From an uncultured Lachnospiraceae bacterium (GTDB lineage: Bacteria > Bacillota > Clostridia > Lachnospirales > Lachnospiraceae): a stretch of 35,626 bases of DNA. The notes beneath the pieces are model-generated. The model ran no database searches, was not told the origin of the DNA, and worked only from the letters and a program-made list of their open reading frames with translations. Both the position numbers and the translations under genes were made by a program. This document shows, one piece after another, positions 22,139-30,592 of the stretch; the stretch's first letter is position 1; the number at the start of each line of letters is the position of its first letter. The stretch lies in the NCBI GenBank assembly GCA_934438085.1, contig CAKSBC010000021.1:1-35626 (forward strand), in the 5' to 3' direction.

Positions 22139-24031
22139 ATGACAAAACGTAGAAGAAGAAAGAAAAACAGCGGTTTAAGAGATACCTTGAATATCCTGAC
22201 ATCAGCAGCGCTCTTGGTAATTGCGGTGCTGATGGTTATTTTTGTTGTATTCTATATTAAGAATAACAGCTTCTTGGGCGGAACTTTCTTATTTAATAAG
22301 AAGGCACAGACAACAGAGGCTGAAAGCCTAATAGGGACAACAGATGATGAAACCATAGACATTGATCTTAGTGAAGAACGCTTCGGACTTATTAGGCTCT
22401 CAAACGGAGCTATCATGTATGCGATGGATGCCAAAGAGGCAGCAGAGTATGACGAAGAGCATGTGCTTAAGGTGCCTGCTGATTCTCCGATAGGAAAAAG
22501 CGCGGACAGTAAGGCAGCAGAAAACGGCGCATCGGATAAGACATCTGTCGGTGGAGAAGGTGTAAGCTCAAAAAATACTGCCGCAAGCACAAAGGAGCAA
22601 AAATACAGATACTATCTTGCGGACAGCTGGCTTGATAAGGACAGCAATCTTTATCATTTTGATGCAGAGGGACTTGCCTGCACTGATACCTTTAAGGAAG
22701 GTGCATTTATCTTTAGCTATGACGAGGACGGCATTCTTAAAAAGATAAGCTATAACAAAAATTACAGCGGGGACAGCCAGACCTCACAGAGTGATATGCC
22801 GGGACTTGTTCAGACAAAGACACTTTGGGCATATATGAACAGCGCGAGAAAGTTAGGTGACTATACTGCTGTAATGTATAAGAAGACCACAGATTCGCTT
22901 TCTCATGTGCTCGGAGGCGATGCGGCAGTTCAGTATGCTTCACCGTATGCCTATACTATAGTAGGCAATAAGATATATTATCTTGCAGTTCCTGCCGGCG
23001 CCTCTTCTGATATTTCGGGAAACAGCACTTCAAACAGTGGAAGTCACTCTGATAATTCTGCATCCGGCAATGACACTGCGCTTAAAAGCATTGCAGGAAA
23101 GCTTTTCTGCATGGCTCCCGGAGCTGATTACAGAGAGATTGCCGCTGAAAATGCAGAAGGCTTTAAGGTTCTTCAGGATAAAAACAGCTCTGGCATGCCG
23201 ATAGTCTATTATTATGACGGAACACAGATAAGAAGAAGTGTTACGCTTAAAAAGGATAACAGCATGGTCGTGCTTTCTGAGGATGCGGATTACAGCTTAG
23301 ATATCTCTGAGGGCGATAAGGCATATCTTACGGTTGCCGGAAGTCAGAGAGTTATGCTGCAGTCGGCAGGCTTTAAGGCGGGTAATTTCACTTATTCATT
23401 GGCAGCTGACGGAGAGATACTTAAGGTTGCGGAAAAACCGACAGTGTCAACGGGCGGCTATGTTTATTCTGTTGAAAACGGAGAGGCCTTCGGCACGCGC
23501 ATGGCACGTGTTATAAGGAAGGATAAGTCCGGGAACAGAGAGATAATTTCCGGTGAATTCGAAGGTGCTGCATTCAATCTGCATTATGATTATGATTCCT
23601 CAAGCATCATAGCTGAGTATAACGATAACAGCGGCAACGGCGGACTTCTTAAGATCACCTTGGACGGCGATGTGGATTTCATAGAGGATTCCAGATCTGC
23701 CGGCGGAAAAGTTGTGCTCTATGCCATAGAGGACGGAAAAGCTGTATATAAAACTACTGAGGACGGCTCGGCGAAATTTAAAACTGCAAGAATAGGTGCA
23801 TCAGTACCTATAGCGGCAGGTGTTGATCCGATACCTGCAAATGTTTCGGATGAACCGAATGCGGCTGCAGCAGATGGAAATGCACATAGTTCGTCAGGTT
23901 CTGACAGCAAAACAACTGTTGAGACCGGTTCAGCACCGGATAATAATTCAGGACAGGATTATGATACAGCTGTAGGACATGCGCCCGGTGAAAATGGGGC
24001 AGCTCAGAAAAACACTCCCGGAGGCGTATGA
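22139..24031 (+). CDS. Membrane-anchored extracytoplasmic protein of unknown function
   Basis: 630 residues. Basic cytosolic start (TKRRRRKKNSG), one span at about residues 16-40 (LTSAALLVIAVLMVIFVVFYI), then a large Ser/Gly/Asp-rich outside part. Two Ser/Gly/Asn-rich linkers (about 120-150 and 285-310) and a low-complexity tail separate folded pieces. Short blocks such as YHFDAEGL, FSYDEDGILKKI, YYYDGTQIRR and YDYDSSSIIAEYND recall beta-propeller or cell-wall repeat strands. No enzyme motif seen and no family recognised. Its stop overlaps the next start (ATGATG), so it is translationally coupled to the guanylate-kinase-like gene. The ribosome site (CAGGT) is poor. Confidence 0.75.
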   Translation: MTKRRRRKKNSGLRDTLNILTSAALLVIAVLMVIFVVFYIKNNSFLGGTFLFNKKAQTTEAESLIGTTDDETIDIDLSEERFGLIRLSNGAIMYAMDAKEAAEYDEEHVLKVPADSPIGKSADSKAAENGASDKTSVGGEGVSSKNTAASTKEQKYRYYLADSWLDKDSNLYHFDAEGLACTDTFKEGAFIFSYDEDGILKKISYNKNYSGDSQTSQSDMPGLVQTKTLWAYMNSARKLGDYTAVMYKKTTDSLSHVLGGDAAVQYASPYAYTIVGNKIYYLAVPAGASSDISGNSTSNSGSHSDNSASGNDTALKSIAGKLFCMAPGADYREIAAENAEGFKVLQDKNSSGMPIVYYYDGTQIRRSVTLKKDNSMVVLSEDADYSLDISEGDKAYLTVAGSQRVMLQSAGFKAGNFTYSLAADGEILKVAEKPTVSTGGYVYSVENGEAFGTRMARVIRKDKSGNREIISGEFEGAAFNLHYDYDSSSIIAEYNDNSGNGGLLKITLDGDVDFIEDSRSAGGKVVLYAIEDGKAVYKTTEDGSAKFKTARIGASVPIAAGVDPIPANVSDEPNAAAADGNAHSSSGSDSKTTVETGSAPDNNSGQDYDTAVGHAPGENGAAQKNTPGGV

Positions 24032-24624
24032 TGGGCAGAATTTTTTATCTTATAGGTAAATCCGCCTGCGGAAAGGACTCGATTTTTTCGAGACTTATGA
24101 TGAAGAAACCGCAGCTTAAAAATTATATAATGTATACAACAAGACCTTTAAGAGACGGAGAAGCTGAAGGTGATCCGTATCATTTTGTTACTCCTGATAT
24201 GCTTAAAAGGCATGAAGATCAGGGAAAACTGGTTGAGTCAAGGACATATCATACGGTTAAAGGGCCATGGATATATGCTACCGTTGATGATGGGCAGATA
24301 GAACTTGAAAAATACAGCTATCTTGTATCCGGCGGCACTGTTGAATCCTATGTGGGAGTAAGAGATTATTTCGGAGCAGACAAGGTCATACCTATATATA
24401 TAGAGGTTGAGGACGGAGAAAGACTTCTTAGAGCCATTCGGCGTGAACAGCATCAGGAGGTTCCGAAATACAAGGAAATGTGCAGAAGGTTTATTGCCGA
24501 CAGTGAGGATTTTTCAGAAGAAAAGATAGCCGAAGCGGGTATAACAAAACGGTTTGTAAATGATGATATAGACAGCTGTGTTGACAGAATATCCGAGTTT
24601 ATCGACAAGGAGGTCATTTCATGA
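24028..24624 (+). CDS. Guanylate-kinase-like P-loop protein
   Basis: 198 residues. P-loop GKSACGKDS near residue 10, then YTTRPLRDGEAEGDPYHFVTP, the guanylate kinase GMP-binding signature (TTRPxRxGE.xGxxYxF). The later part is less conserved: Tyr-Gly-Thr of the usual substrate lid reads WIYATV. GGAGG precedes the ATG at 24028, and a second ATG follows at once. It overlaps both neighbours by 4 bases. In many Firmicutes this place, just before holB, is held by thymidylate kinase; here the protein has GMP-kinase, not TMP-kinase, signatures. It may be a second guanylate kinase with another substrate. Confidence 0.82.
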   Translation: MMGRIFYLIGKSACGKDSIFSRLMMKKPQLKNYIMYTTRPLRDGEAEGDPYHFVTPDMLKRHEDQGKLVESRTYHTVKGPWIYATVDDGQIELEKYSYLVSGGTVESYVGVRDYFGADKVIPIYIEVEDGERLLRAIRREQHQEVPKYKEMCRRFIADSEDFSEEKIAEAGITKRFVNDDIDSCVDRISEFIDKEVIS

Positions 24625-25619
24625 GAGGCTTTGCCGACATTTACGGAAACGAACTGATAAAGGAACAGCTGAAAAGCGGTATAGCGGACGGACGCATACA
24701 GCATGCATATATGCTGACGGGCGAAAAGGGAAGCGGTAAGAGGACGATGACCGAGGCATTTTTGCTGGAGCTTTTCTGCACCGATAAGGATGAGGCTACA
24801 GGTGAGCCTTGTATGCATTGTCCTGAATGTAAAAAAATCATGTCCGGAAATCACCCGGATGTGATATATATAACACATGAAAAGGAAAAGACCATAAGCG
24901 TTGACGAAATACGAGGTCAGCTTATGGACACTATAGATATAAAGCCTTTTGAAGGCGGTTATAAGGTCTATATTATTCCTGAGGCGGAGAAGCTGAGTGT
25001 GCAGGCGCAGAATGCTTTGCTCAAGACTCTTGAGGAACCGCCGGAATACGCTGTGATCATTCTGCTTGCGGCAGATGACAAGCAGCTTTTAGATACGATA
25101 CGCTCCAGAGTTGTTATTGAAAAGATGAAGCCGCTTACGGATTCGACAATTACGGAGTATATGCAGAAGAAGCTCGGAGCAGAGGGTGAAAAGCTCAGGA
25201 TATGCGTGGCATTTTCAAGAGGAAATCTCGGCAGAGCTATAGAGCTTTATCAGAGCGAGCAGTTCTCGGACTGGTATCAGCGCTTGATGAAGATAACAAG
25301 AAATATCAAAAATATGGATTCAGTCGATATCCGTATAGAGATTGCAAAGCTGAGGAATTCATGTCCTGATATTCATGAGGCACTTGACCTCTTAGAGCTC
25401 TGGTACAGAGATCTCACCATGTATATGGTGACGAAGGATATGAACGGGCTCGTATTTTATGGAGAAGCCAAGGCACTCATGGCTATGGCATCCGTAAGCT
25501 CATATAACGGTGTTCAGGAAATAATGAACAGGATTCAGGTGTGCCGTGACAGGCTTAATGCCAACGTCAATCCTGAGCTCTCATTGGAGCTTTTGTTCCT
25601 GACTATGAAGGAGAAATAA
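24621..25619 (+). CDS. holB: DNA polymerase III delta' subunit
   Basis: 332 residues. AAA+ clamp-loader subunit: Walker A-like GEKGSGKRT (about 34-42), a zinc module with Cys spacing CTDKDE...CMHCPEC, VYIIPEAEKLSVQAQNALLKTLEEPP and the SRV sensor position, where SRC is usual. Delta' works with delta and tau to load the sliding clamp. It overlaps the upstream gene (ATGA) and is followed directly by ricT, with the stop TAA adjoining the next ATG, so the cluster is one operon. This order is widely kept in Firmicutes. Confidence 0.93.
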   Translation: MRGFADIYGNELIKEQLKSGIADGRIQHAYMLTGEKGSGKRTMTEAFLLELFCTDKDEATGEPCMHCPECKKIMSGNHPDVIYITHEKEKTISVDEIRGQLMDTIDIKPFEGGYKVYIIPEAEKLSVQAQNALLKTLEEPPEYAVIILLAADDKQLLDTIRSRVVIEKMKPLTDSTITEYMQKKLGAEGEKLRICVAFSRGNLGRAIELYQSEQFSDWYQRLMKITRNIKNMDSVDIRIEIAKLRNSCPDIHEALDLLELWYRDLTMYMVTKDMNGLVFYGEAKALMAMASVSSYNGVQEIMNRIQVCRDRLNANVNPELSLELLFLTMKEK

Positions 25620-26822
25620 ATGGCAAAGGTTGTAGGAATACGCTTTAAGCGTGCCGGAAAGATATATCATTTTTCACCGGGAGACATTAAGACAAAGCCG
25701 GGTGATCATGTAATAGTTGAGACCTCGAGAGGTATCGAATACGGAAAAATAGTCATAGGCGAGCATGAGGAGGACGATCAGAAGGTGGTACAGCCTCTTA
25801 AGGAGGTTTTAAGACTTGCTACCGAAGAGGATATTGCTCATGAGGCCGATAACAAGAAAAAGGAAATGGAGGCATTTGCAGTCTGCTTTGATAAGATAAG
25901 AAAGCACGGATTGGAAATGAAGCTCATAGACTGCGAGATCACCTTCGATAACTCCAAGATCCTTTTTTACTTCACGGCTGACGGACGTATAGACTTCCGT
26001 GATCTTGTAAAGGATCTTGCGGCTATTTTCCATACAAGGATCGAGCTGAGACAGGAAGGCGTAAGAGACGAGACCAAGACCTTGGGCGGTCTCGGCTGCT
26101 GCGGCAGAGAGCTTTGCTGTCATTCATATCTGAGCGACTTCGTGCCTGTTTCCATAAAGATGGCAAAGGCACAGAATCTTTCACTCAATACTTCTAAGAT
26201 ATCGGGAGTGTGCGGAAGGCTTATGTGCTGTCTTAAGTATGAGGAAAATGTTTACGAAGAGCTCAACAGAAAGCTTCCGTCGGTGGGCGATCACGCAACT
26301 ACACCGGAAGGCCTTAGAGGAACCGTATCCTCAGTAAATATTTTAAAGCAGAAGATAAAGGTGCTGGTCGAGCTTCCTAATGATGAGAAGGAAATCAGGG
26401 AGTACCATGCAGACGAGATAAAGTTCCGCAGCCGCAAAAAGGGCGCTCCAAGGAATGAGTTTGAAGAAGCTGCAGTTGAAGAAATGGAAGAAGAAATTTC
26501 ATATTATGAGAGCTCAGAAACTGAGCTTGATATTGCCGAGTCTGTAAATACAGAAACTGTTTCTTCGCATAAAGCATCAGACAAGAGCCGCGGAAAGAAT
26601 AACGGTTCAAAAGGAAAGGGTGATTTTAGAAAATCACAGCGTGGTGACAGACCTCGTCCAAACAGAGCTGAGCAGTCAGAGGAGCATAACGAAGGCGAGT
26701 CATTTGGTGAGCAGACATTTGATAACGCACAGAGACAGCCGAAGAAAAAGCACAGAAACAGAAATAATCATGGGAAACGAGGCGGCAGCAGCGAGCAGCC
26801 GGAAATAAACAGTGAGAATTGA
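25620..26822 (+). CDS. ricT: PSP1-domain protein RicT (YaaT)
   Basis: 400 residues. The PSP1 core spans about residues 1-275: VVGIRFKRAGKIYHFSPGD at the start, GLGCCGRELCCHSYL and SGVCGRLMCCLKYE with the cysteines that hold iron-sulfur clusters in the RicA/F/T complex of Bacillus subtilis. There the complex assists RNase Y in mRNA maturation and affects sporulation and biofilm; the same role is inferred here. The last about 120 residues are a charged, low-complexity tail rich in Glu, then Arg, Lys, Gly and Asn, suitable for RNA contact. It starts immediately after holB and overlaps trmN6 by 11 bases. Confidence 0.93.
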   Translation: MAKVVGIRFKRAGKIYHFSPGDIKTKPGDHVIVETSRGIEYGKIVIGEHEEDDQKVVQPLKEVLRLATEEDIAHEADNKKKEMEAFAVCFDKIRKHGLEMKLIDCEITFDNSKILFYFTADGRIDFRDLVKDLAAIFHTRIELRQEGVRDETKTLGGLGCCGRELCCHSYLSDFVPVSIKMAKAQNLSLNTSKISGVCGRLMCCLKYEENVYEELNRKLPSVGDHATTPEGLRGTVSSVNILKQKIKVLVELPNDEKEIREYHADEIKFRSRKKGAPRNEFEEAAVEEMEEEISYYESSETELDIAESVNTETVSSHKASDKSRGKNNGSKGKGDFRKSQRGDRPRPNRAEQSEEHNEGESFGEQTFDNAQRQPKKKHRNRNNHGKRGGSSEQPEINSEN

Positions 26823-27585
26823 TATAGAGCTGAAGCCCGGAGAGCGTATTGATGAGCTTCAGCGAAACGGATATGGCATCATCCAGAGCGAAAGTAACTT
26901 TCGCTTTGGCATGGATGCCGTTTTGTTAAGCGGATTTGCAAAGGTGAAAAGAGGCGAGATCGCTGTAGATCTCGGCACGGGCACCGGGATCATTCCGATA
27001 CTTTTGGAGGCTAAGACCGAAGGAAAGCATTTTTACGGGCTTGAGCTGCAGCCTGAAATGGCAGAAATGGCTTCAAGATCGGTAAGACTTAACGGACTTA
27101 CTGAAAAGATTGATATAATAAACGGAGATATATGCTCCCTGCTTCCGGAAAGCACTGTCGGAAGCATTGACATGCTTAAGGCGCTTTACGGCAGAGTAAA
27201 TGTCGTTACAAGTAATCCGCCTTATATGAAGGCGGAGCATGGACTTAAAAATCCGGAGGATGCCAAGGCTATAGCGCGTCATGAGGTAAAATGCTCGCTT
27301 TCCGACGTATGTGAGGCGGCATCCAGACTGCTTTGCTCAGGCGGACGCTTTTACATGGTACACAGACCGTTAAGGCTTCCGGAGATCATTTCAGAAATGA
27401 AGCGTTTTAAAATGGAGCCAAAACGCATTAAACCGGTTTATCCGTTTATAGATAAAGAGGCAAATATGGTGCTTATTGAGGCTGTAAGGAATGCGGCACC
27501 GGAGTGCAGGCTGGAAAAACCGGTCATCGTATATAAGGAGCCGGGAAAATATACCGATGAGATATATGATATCTACGGATATTAA
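26812..27585 (+). CDS. trmN6: tRNA1(Val) adenine-37 N6-methyltransferase (YfiC-like)
   Basis: 257 residues from a GTG at 26812 that overlaps the ricT end. SAM-binding motif I VDLGTGTGIIPILL, then LELQPEMAEMASRSVRLNGL, and the catalytic TSNPPYM typical of N6-adenine methyltransferases. The start YGIIQSESNFRFGMDAVLLSGF is the family signature. In Escherichia coli this enzyme modifies A37 of tRNA-Val; the Firmicutes members sit in the same cluster with ricT and rsmI. No better start was seen. Confidence 0.9.
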   Translation: MRIDIELKPGERIDELQRNGYGIIQSESNFRFGMDAVLLSGFAKVKRGEIAVDLGTGTGIIPILLEAKTEGKHFYGLELQPEMAEMASRSVRLNGLTEKIDIINGDICSLLPESTVGSIDMLKALYGRVNVVTSNPPYMKAEHGLKNPEDAKAIARHEVKCSLSDVCEAASRLLCSGGRFYMVHRPLRLPEIISEMKRFKMEPKRIKPVYPFIDKEANMVLIEAVRNAAPECRLEKPVIVYKEPGKYTDEIYDIYGY

Positions 27586-27649
27586 ATATCAGCATGAGTC
27601 CGGCATCAATGCTTCTAAAAATTACAGAAACGAAAGAGACATTTGATTT

Positions 27650-28498
27650 ATGAATGAAAACGGACAGGGAAAGCTGTATATTTGTGCAACGCCGATAGGA
27701 AATCTCGGAGATATTACACCGAGAGTTCTTGATGTGCTTAAGTCAGTGGACCTCATAGCGGCTGAGGATACAAGAAATTCTATAAAGCTTTTGAATCATT
27801 TTGAGATAAAGACTCCGATGACCAGCTACCATGAGTACAACCGCTTTGATAAGGCGGACGAGCTTGTGGCAGAAATGCAAAAGGGAAAGGACATTGCGAT
27901 CATAACAGATGCGGGAACTCCGTGTATATCGGATCCGGGAGAGGTACTGGTACAAAAGTGTGTGGAAAATGACATTGAGGTGACCTCATTACCGGGACCT
28001 TCGGCAGTTATAACTGCGCTGACACTGTCAGGTTTTTCTGTAAGACGCTTTGTATTTGAAGGCTTTCTGCCTCCTGTTCAAAAGAAGAAGGAACGAAGAG
28101 AGGCGCTCGACAGGCTTCGTAATGAAATCGGCTCTATAGTTATTTATGAAGCTCCGCATCATTTAAAGGATACTCTTACAGAGCTTTCCGAGGTGCTTGG
28201 AGGGGACAGGCGCATAGCACTCTGCAGAGAAATGACCAAAAAGCATGAGGAAGTGCTGAGGCTTACCATTGCAGAGGCGATAAAGACTGAACCGAGAGGC
28301 GAATATGTGCTTGTCATAGAGGGAAGAGACCGTGACGAGCTTATAAAAGAAAAAACAGAGAGCTTCTTAAGCATGAGTGTAAAGGAGCATGTTCAAAGCT
28401 ATATAGACAAGGGGCTTTCGGAAAAGGATGCCATGAAGGCGGCGGCAGCAGACAGAGGAATATCAAAGAGAGATATATATAACGAGCTTAAACGTTAA
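27650..28498 (+). CDS. rsmI: 16S rRNA (cytidine-1402-2'-O)-methyltransferase
   Basis: 282 residues, usual length. Tetrapyrrole-methylase fold: LYICATPIGNLGDITPRVLDVL, AAEDTRNS, TDAGTPCISDPGE, SLPGPSAVITALTLSG, FEGFLPP and EAPHHLKDTL are the RsmI signatures. It methylates the ribose of C1402 in the decoding centre. The short C-terminal HTH-like tail (KEHVQSYIDKGLSEKDAMKAAA and after) is complete. It lies 64 bases after trmN6. Confidence 0.95.
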   Translation: MNENGQGKLYICATPIGNLGDITPRVLDVLKSVDLIAAEDTRNSIKLLNHFEIKTPMTSYHEYNRFDKADELVAEMQKGKDIAIITDAGTPCISDPGEVLVQKCVENDIEVTSLPGPSAVITALTLSGFSVRRFVFEGFLPPVQKKKERREALDRLRNEIGSIVIYEAPHHLKDTLTELSEVLGGDRRIALCREMTKKHEEVLRLTIAEAIKTEPRGEYVLVIEGRDRDELIKEKTESFLSMSVKEHVQSYIDKGLSEKDAMKAAAADRGISKRDIYNELKR

Positions 28499-28533
28499 CA
28501 GCAGTCGTAAGCGAAAATAGGTGGGCAGGACAT

Positions 28534-30546
28534 ATGAATTATAATCCGTTTTATAACATAGAAAATCCGCAGCTTATGAGCTATGAGTACGCCTGGGTCA
28601 GCTTTATGAAGCAGGGCGTTATTATCAGTGCCATAGTTCCACAAGAAATAAAGGAATCATGGAGGCGATGCAGAAGAAATGATATTCATTTTACGAGGAA
28701 AGCTCAGCAAAGCCCGGAGGAATACAATAAGGAAACATTGACTCAAGCTTCTGATTCCAAAATGCTTGATTTCATCAGGAGGAACGGAGGAAAGCTTATC
28801 TCGGATACATTTAAAAATATGGATGCCGAGAGCGTTTTCTATGGAGTTATTACGGATAAAAACGGCTGTAAGCTATACGGCGTAAATAACTATAATGATG
28901 AGACAGAGAAGCTGAATATTATAGAGCGTATAGAGGACTTTTCTGAGGAAAACGTCGGCACGAACTGCTTTTCTATAGTATCAGAGATAAAACGTCCGTA
29001 CAGCGTGGTCGGAGCACAGCATTATCTGGAAGAGCTTCACGGCTGTGCAGGTTATGCTGCACCTATTTTTGCCGGAGACAGCATGATAGGCATGGTGGGA
29101 TTTTATACTATTACCGAACGTATGGATGATTACATAACATCCTTTGCCGTTGCGGTAGAGCGTGCTATAGAAAACTCTATCAGATGGGACGATATAAAAG
29201 GTCTTGTCGAAAAGGAACGAGAAGAAAAACAGCTTATATTGGATACGGTTTCCGACGGCGTGCTGTATGTGAGCGACGACGGAATGATAACGCATTGCAA
29301 TAATAAGCTTTACAGTGTATTGGGACTTAAAAGCGGCTCACTTATCGGAAAAGACATTAATACGGTCATCACCAATCCGCTGGTATCGGAGCTTAAGAAA
29401 TATCCGCCGAGCGATAAGTTTTCCAGAGGAGATTACAAGATAAGCCTTATAAACAGCCGCGGCGAAAACCGCATGTGCTTCTTCAACAAATATCGCTTTG
29501 ATATGGGACCTGACGGGCAGTGGAGTGAGATATGGGTCTTCACTATAACCTCGGATATTAAGAAGCTGGCGCAGAAGCTTTCCGTAGGCAACACGAGTCA
29601 TTATACCTTTGAGGATATAAAAAGCGATTCGCATTCTATGAAGAATGTGCTGGAATTAGCAAAGAAAGCAGCCAATTTTGAAGTCAGCACGATCATAGAG
29701 GGAGAAAGCGGTACCGGAAAGGAAATGCTTGCGCAGGCTATACATAACGGAGGCGTCAGGAAAAACGGCCCGTTTGTAGCGGTGGACTGCGGAGCACTGC
29801 CGAGCAACCTTCTTGAGTCAGAGCTTTTCGGCTACGAGGAAGGTGCTTATACCGGCGCTAAAAAGGGCGGCAAGATGGGAAAGATAGAGCTTGCAAACAA
29901 GGGAGTTCTGTTCTTGGACGAAATCACCAATATGCCGTACGATATGCAGGCCAAGCTACTTCGTGTGCTGCAGGAAAGAAAACTCAGTCATATAGGCGGA
30001 ACTGACACCTTGGATTTTGATGTGCAGATAATTGCCGCAACCAATAAGGATATAATAAGAGAAATAAACGAAGGAAAATTCAGGCAGGACCTTTTTTACA
30101 GACTGAATATAATCCACATAAAGCTGCCGTCGCTTATTGAAAGAGAAAATGATATTGAGACATTCATAGATTATTTCATGAAAAAATATAATCCTAAGAG
30201 AGATATGCAGCTTTCAGAGGAAGCTATATCTCTGCTTCGCAGATATGAGTGGCCGGGAAATGTCAGACAGCTTGAAAATGTTATTGAGAGAATGACTATA
30301 ACAACAAACTCCAAGCTTATAGGAAGAGAATGCATTCCTGCGGAGATACTTGAAAGTCTCGGAGAGGCGCCGAACAAAGCGGAGGACGAAAAGCTTTCGG
30401 AGTCTGAGGACATGCGACTGGATGAGGTGAGCCGCAGACATGTGCTGAGAACTGTTGCAAAATACGGAAATAATGTCAAAAAGGCAGCAGAGGTATTGGG
30501 CATCAGCAGGATGACTGTATATAAATATCTGAATGCGGATAATTAA
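28534..30546 (+). CDS. Sigma-54-dependent transcriptional activator, AcoR-like
   Basis: 670 residues. The N-terminal about 215 residues are AcoR-like (WVSFMKQGVIISAIVPQEI, ESWRRC) with a GAF-type sensor, and a PAS-like domain follows (about 230-350: LDTVSDGVLYVSDDGMITHCN). The AAA+ domain has Walker A GESGTGKE (about 389), the sigma-54 loop GAYTGA (about 436; GAFTGA is commonest), Walker B GVLFLDEIT and the EWPGNVRQLENVIER segment. The C-terminal Fis-type helix-turn-helix ends at LGISRMTVYKYLN. It is an enhancer-binding protein for RNA polymerase with sigma-54, switched by a small ligand. The palindromes at 32073-32233 and the promoter at 32410 are its likely targets. The effector is not known. 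Confidence 0.94.
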   Translation: MNYNPFYNIENPQLMSYEYAWVSFMKQGVIISAIVPQEIKESWRRCRRNDIHFTRKAQQSPEEYNKETLTQASDSKMLDFIRRNGGKLISDTFKNMDAESVFYGVITDKNGCKLYGVNNYNDETEKLNIIERIEDFSEENVGTNCFSIVSEIKRPYSVVGAQHYLEELHGCAGYAAPIFAGDSMIGMVGFYTITERMDDYITSFAVAVERAIENSIRWDDIKGLVEKEREEKQLILDTVSDGVLYVSDDGMITHCNNKLYSVLGLKSGSLIGKDINTVITNPLVSELKKYPPSDKFSRGDYKISLINSRGENRMCFFNKYRFDMGPDGQWSEIWVFTITSDIKKLAQKLSVGNTSHYTFEDIKSDSHSMKNVLELAKKAANFEVSTIIEGESGTGKEMLAQAIHNGGVRKNGPFVAVDCGALPSNLLESELFGYEEGAYTGAKKGGKMGKIELANKGVLFLDEITNMPYDMQAKLLRVLQERKLSHIGGTDTLDFDVQIIAATNKDIIREINEGKFRQDLFYRLNIIHIKLPSLIERENDIETFIDYFMKKYNPKRDMQLSEEAISLLRRYEWPGNVRQLENVIERMTITTNSKLIGRECIPAEILESLGEAPNKAEDEKLSESEDMRLDEVSRRHVLRTVAKYGNNVKKAAEVLGISRMTVYKYLNADN

Positions 30547-30592
30547 TCTTGATAAAACGAGCTTTAATGTGCTTAACGGAGGCTGTCTGTAA

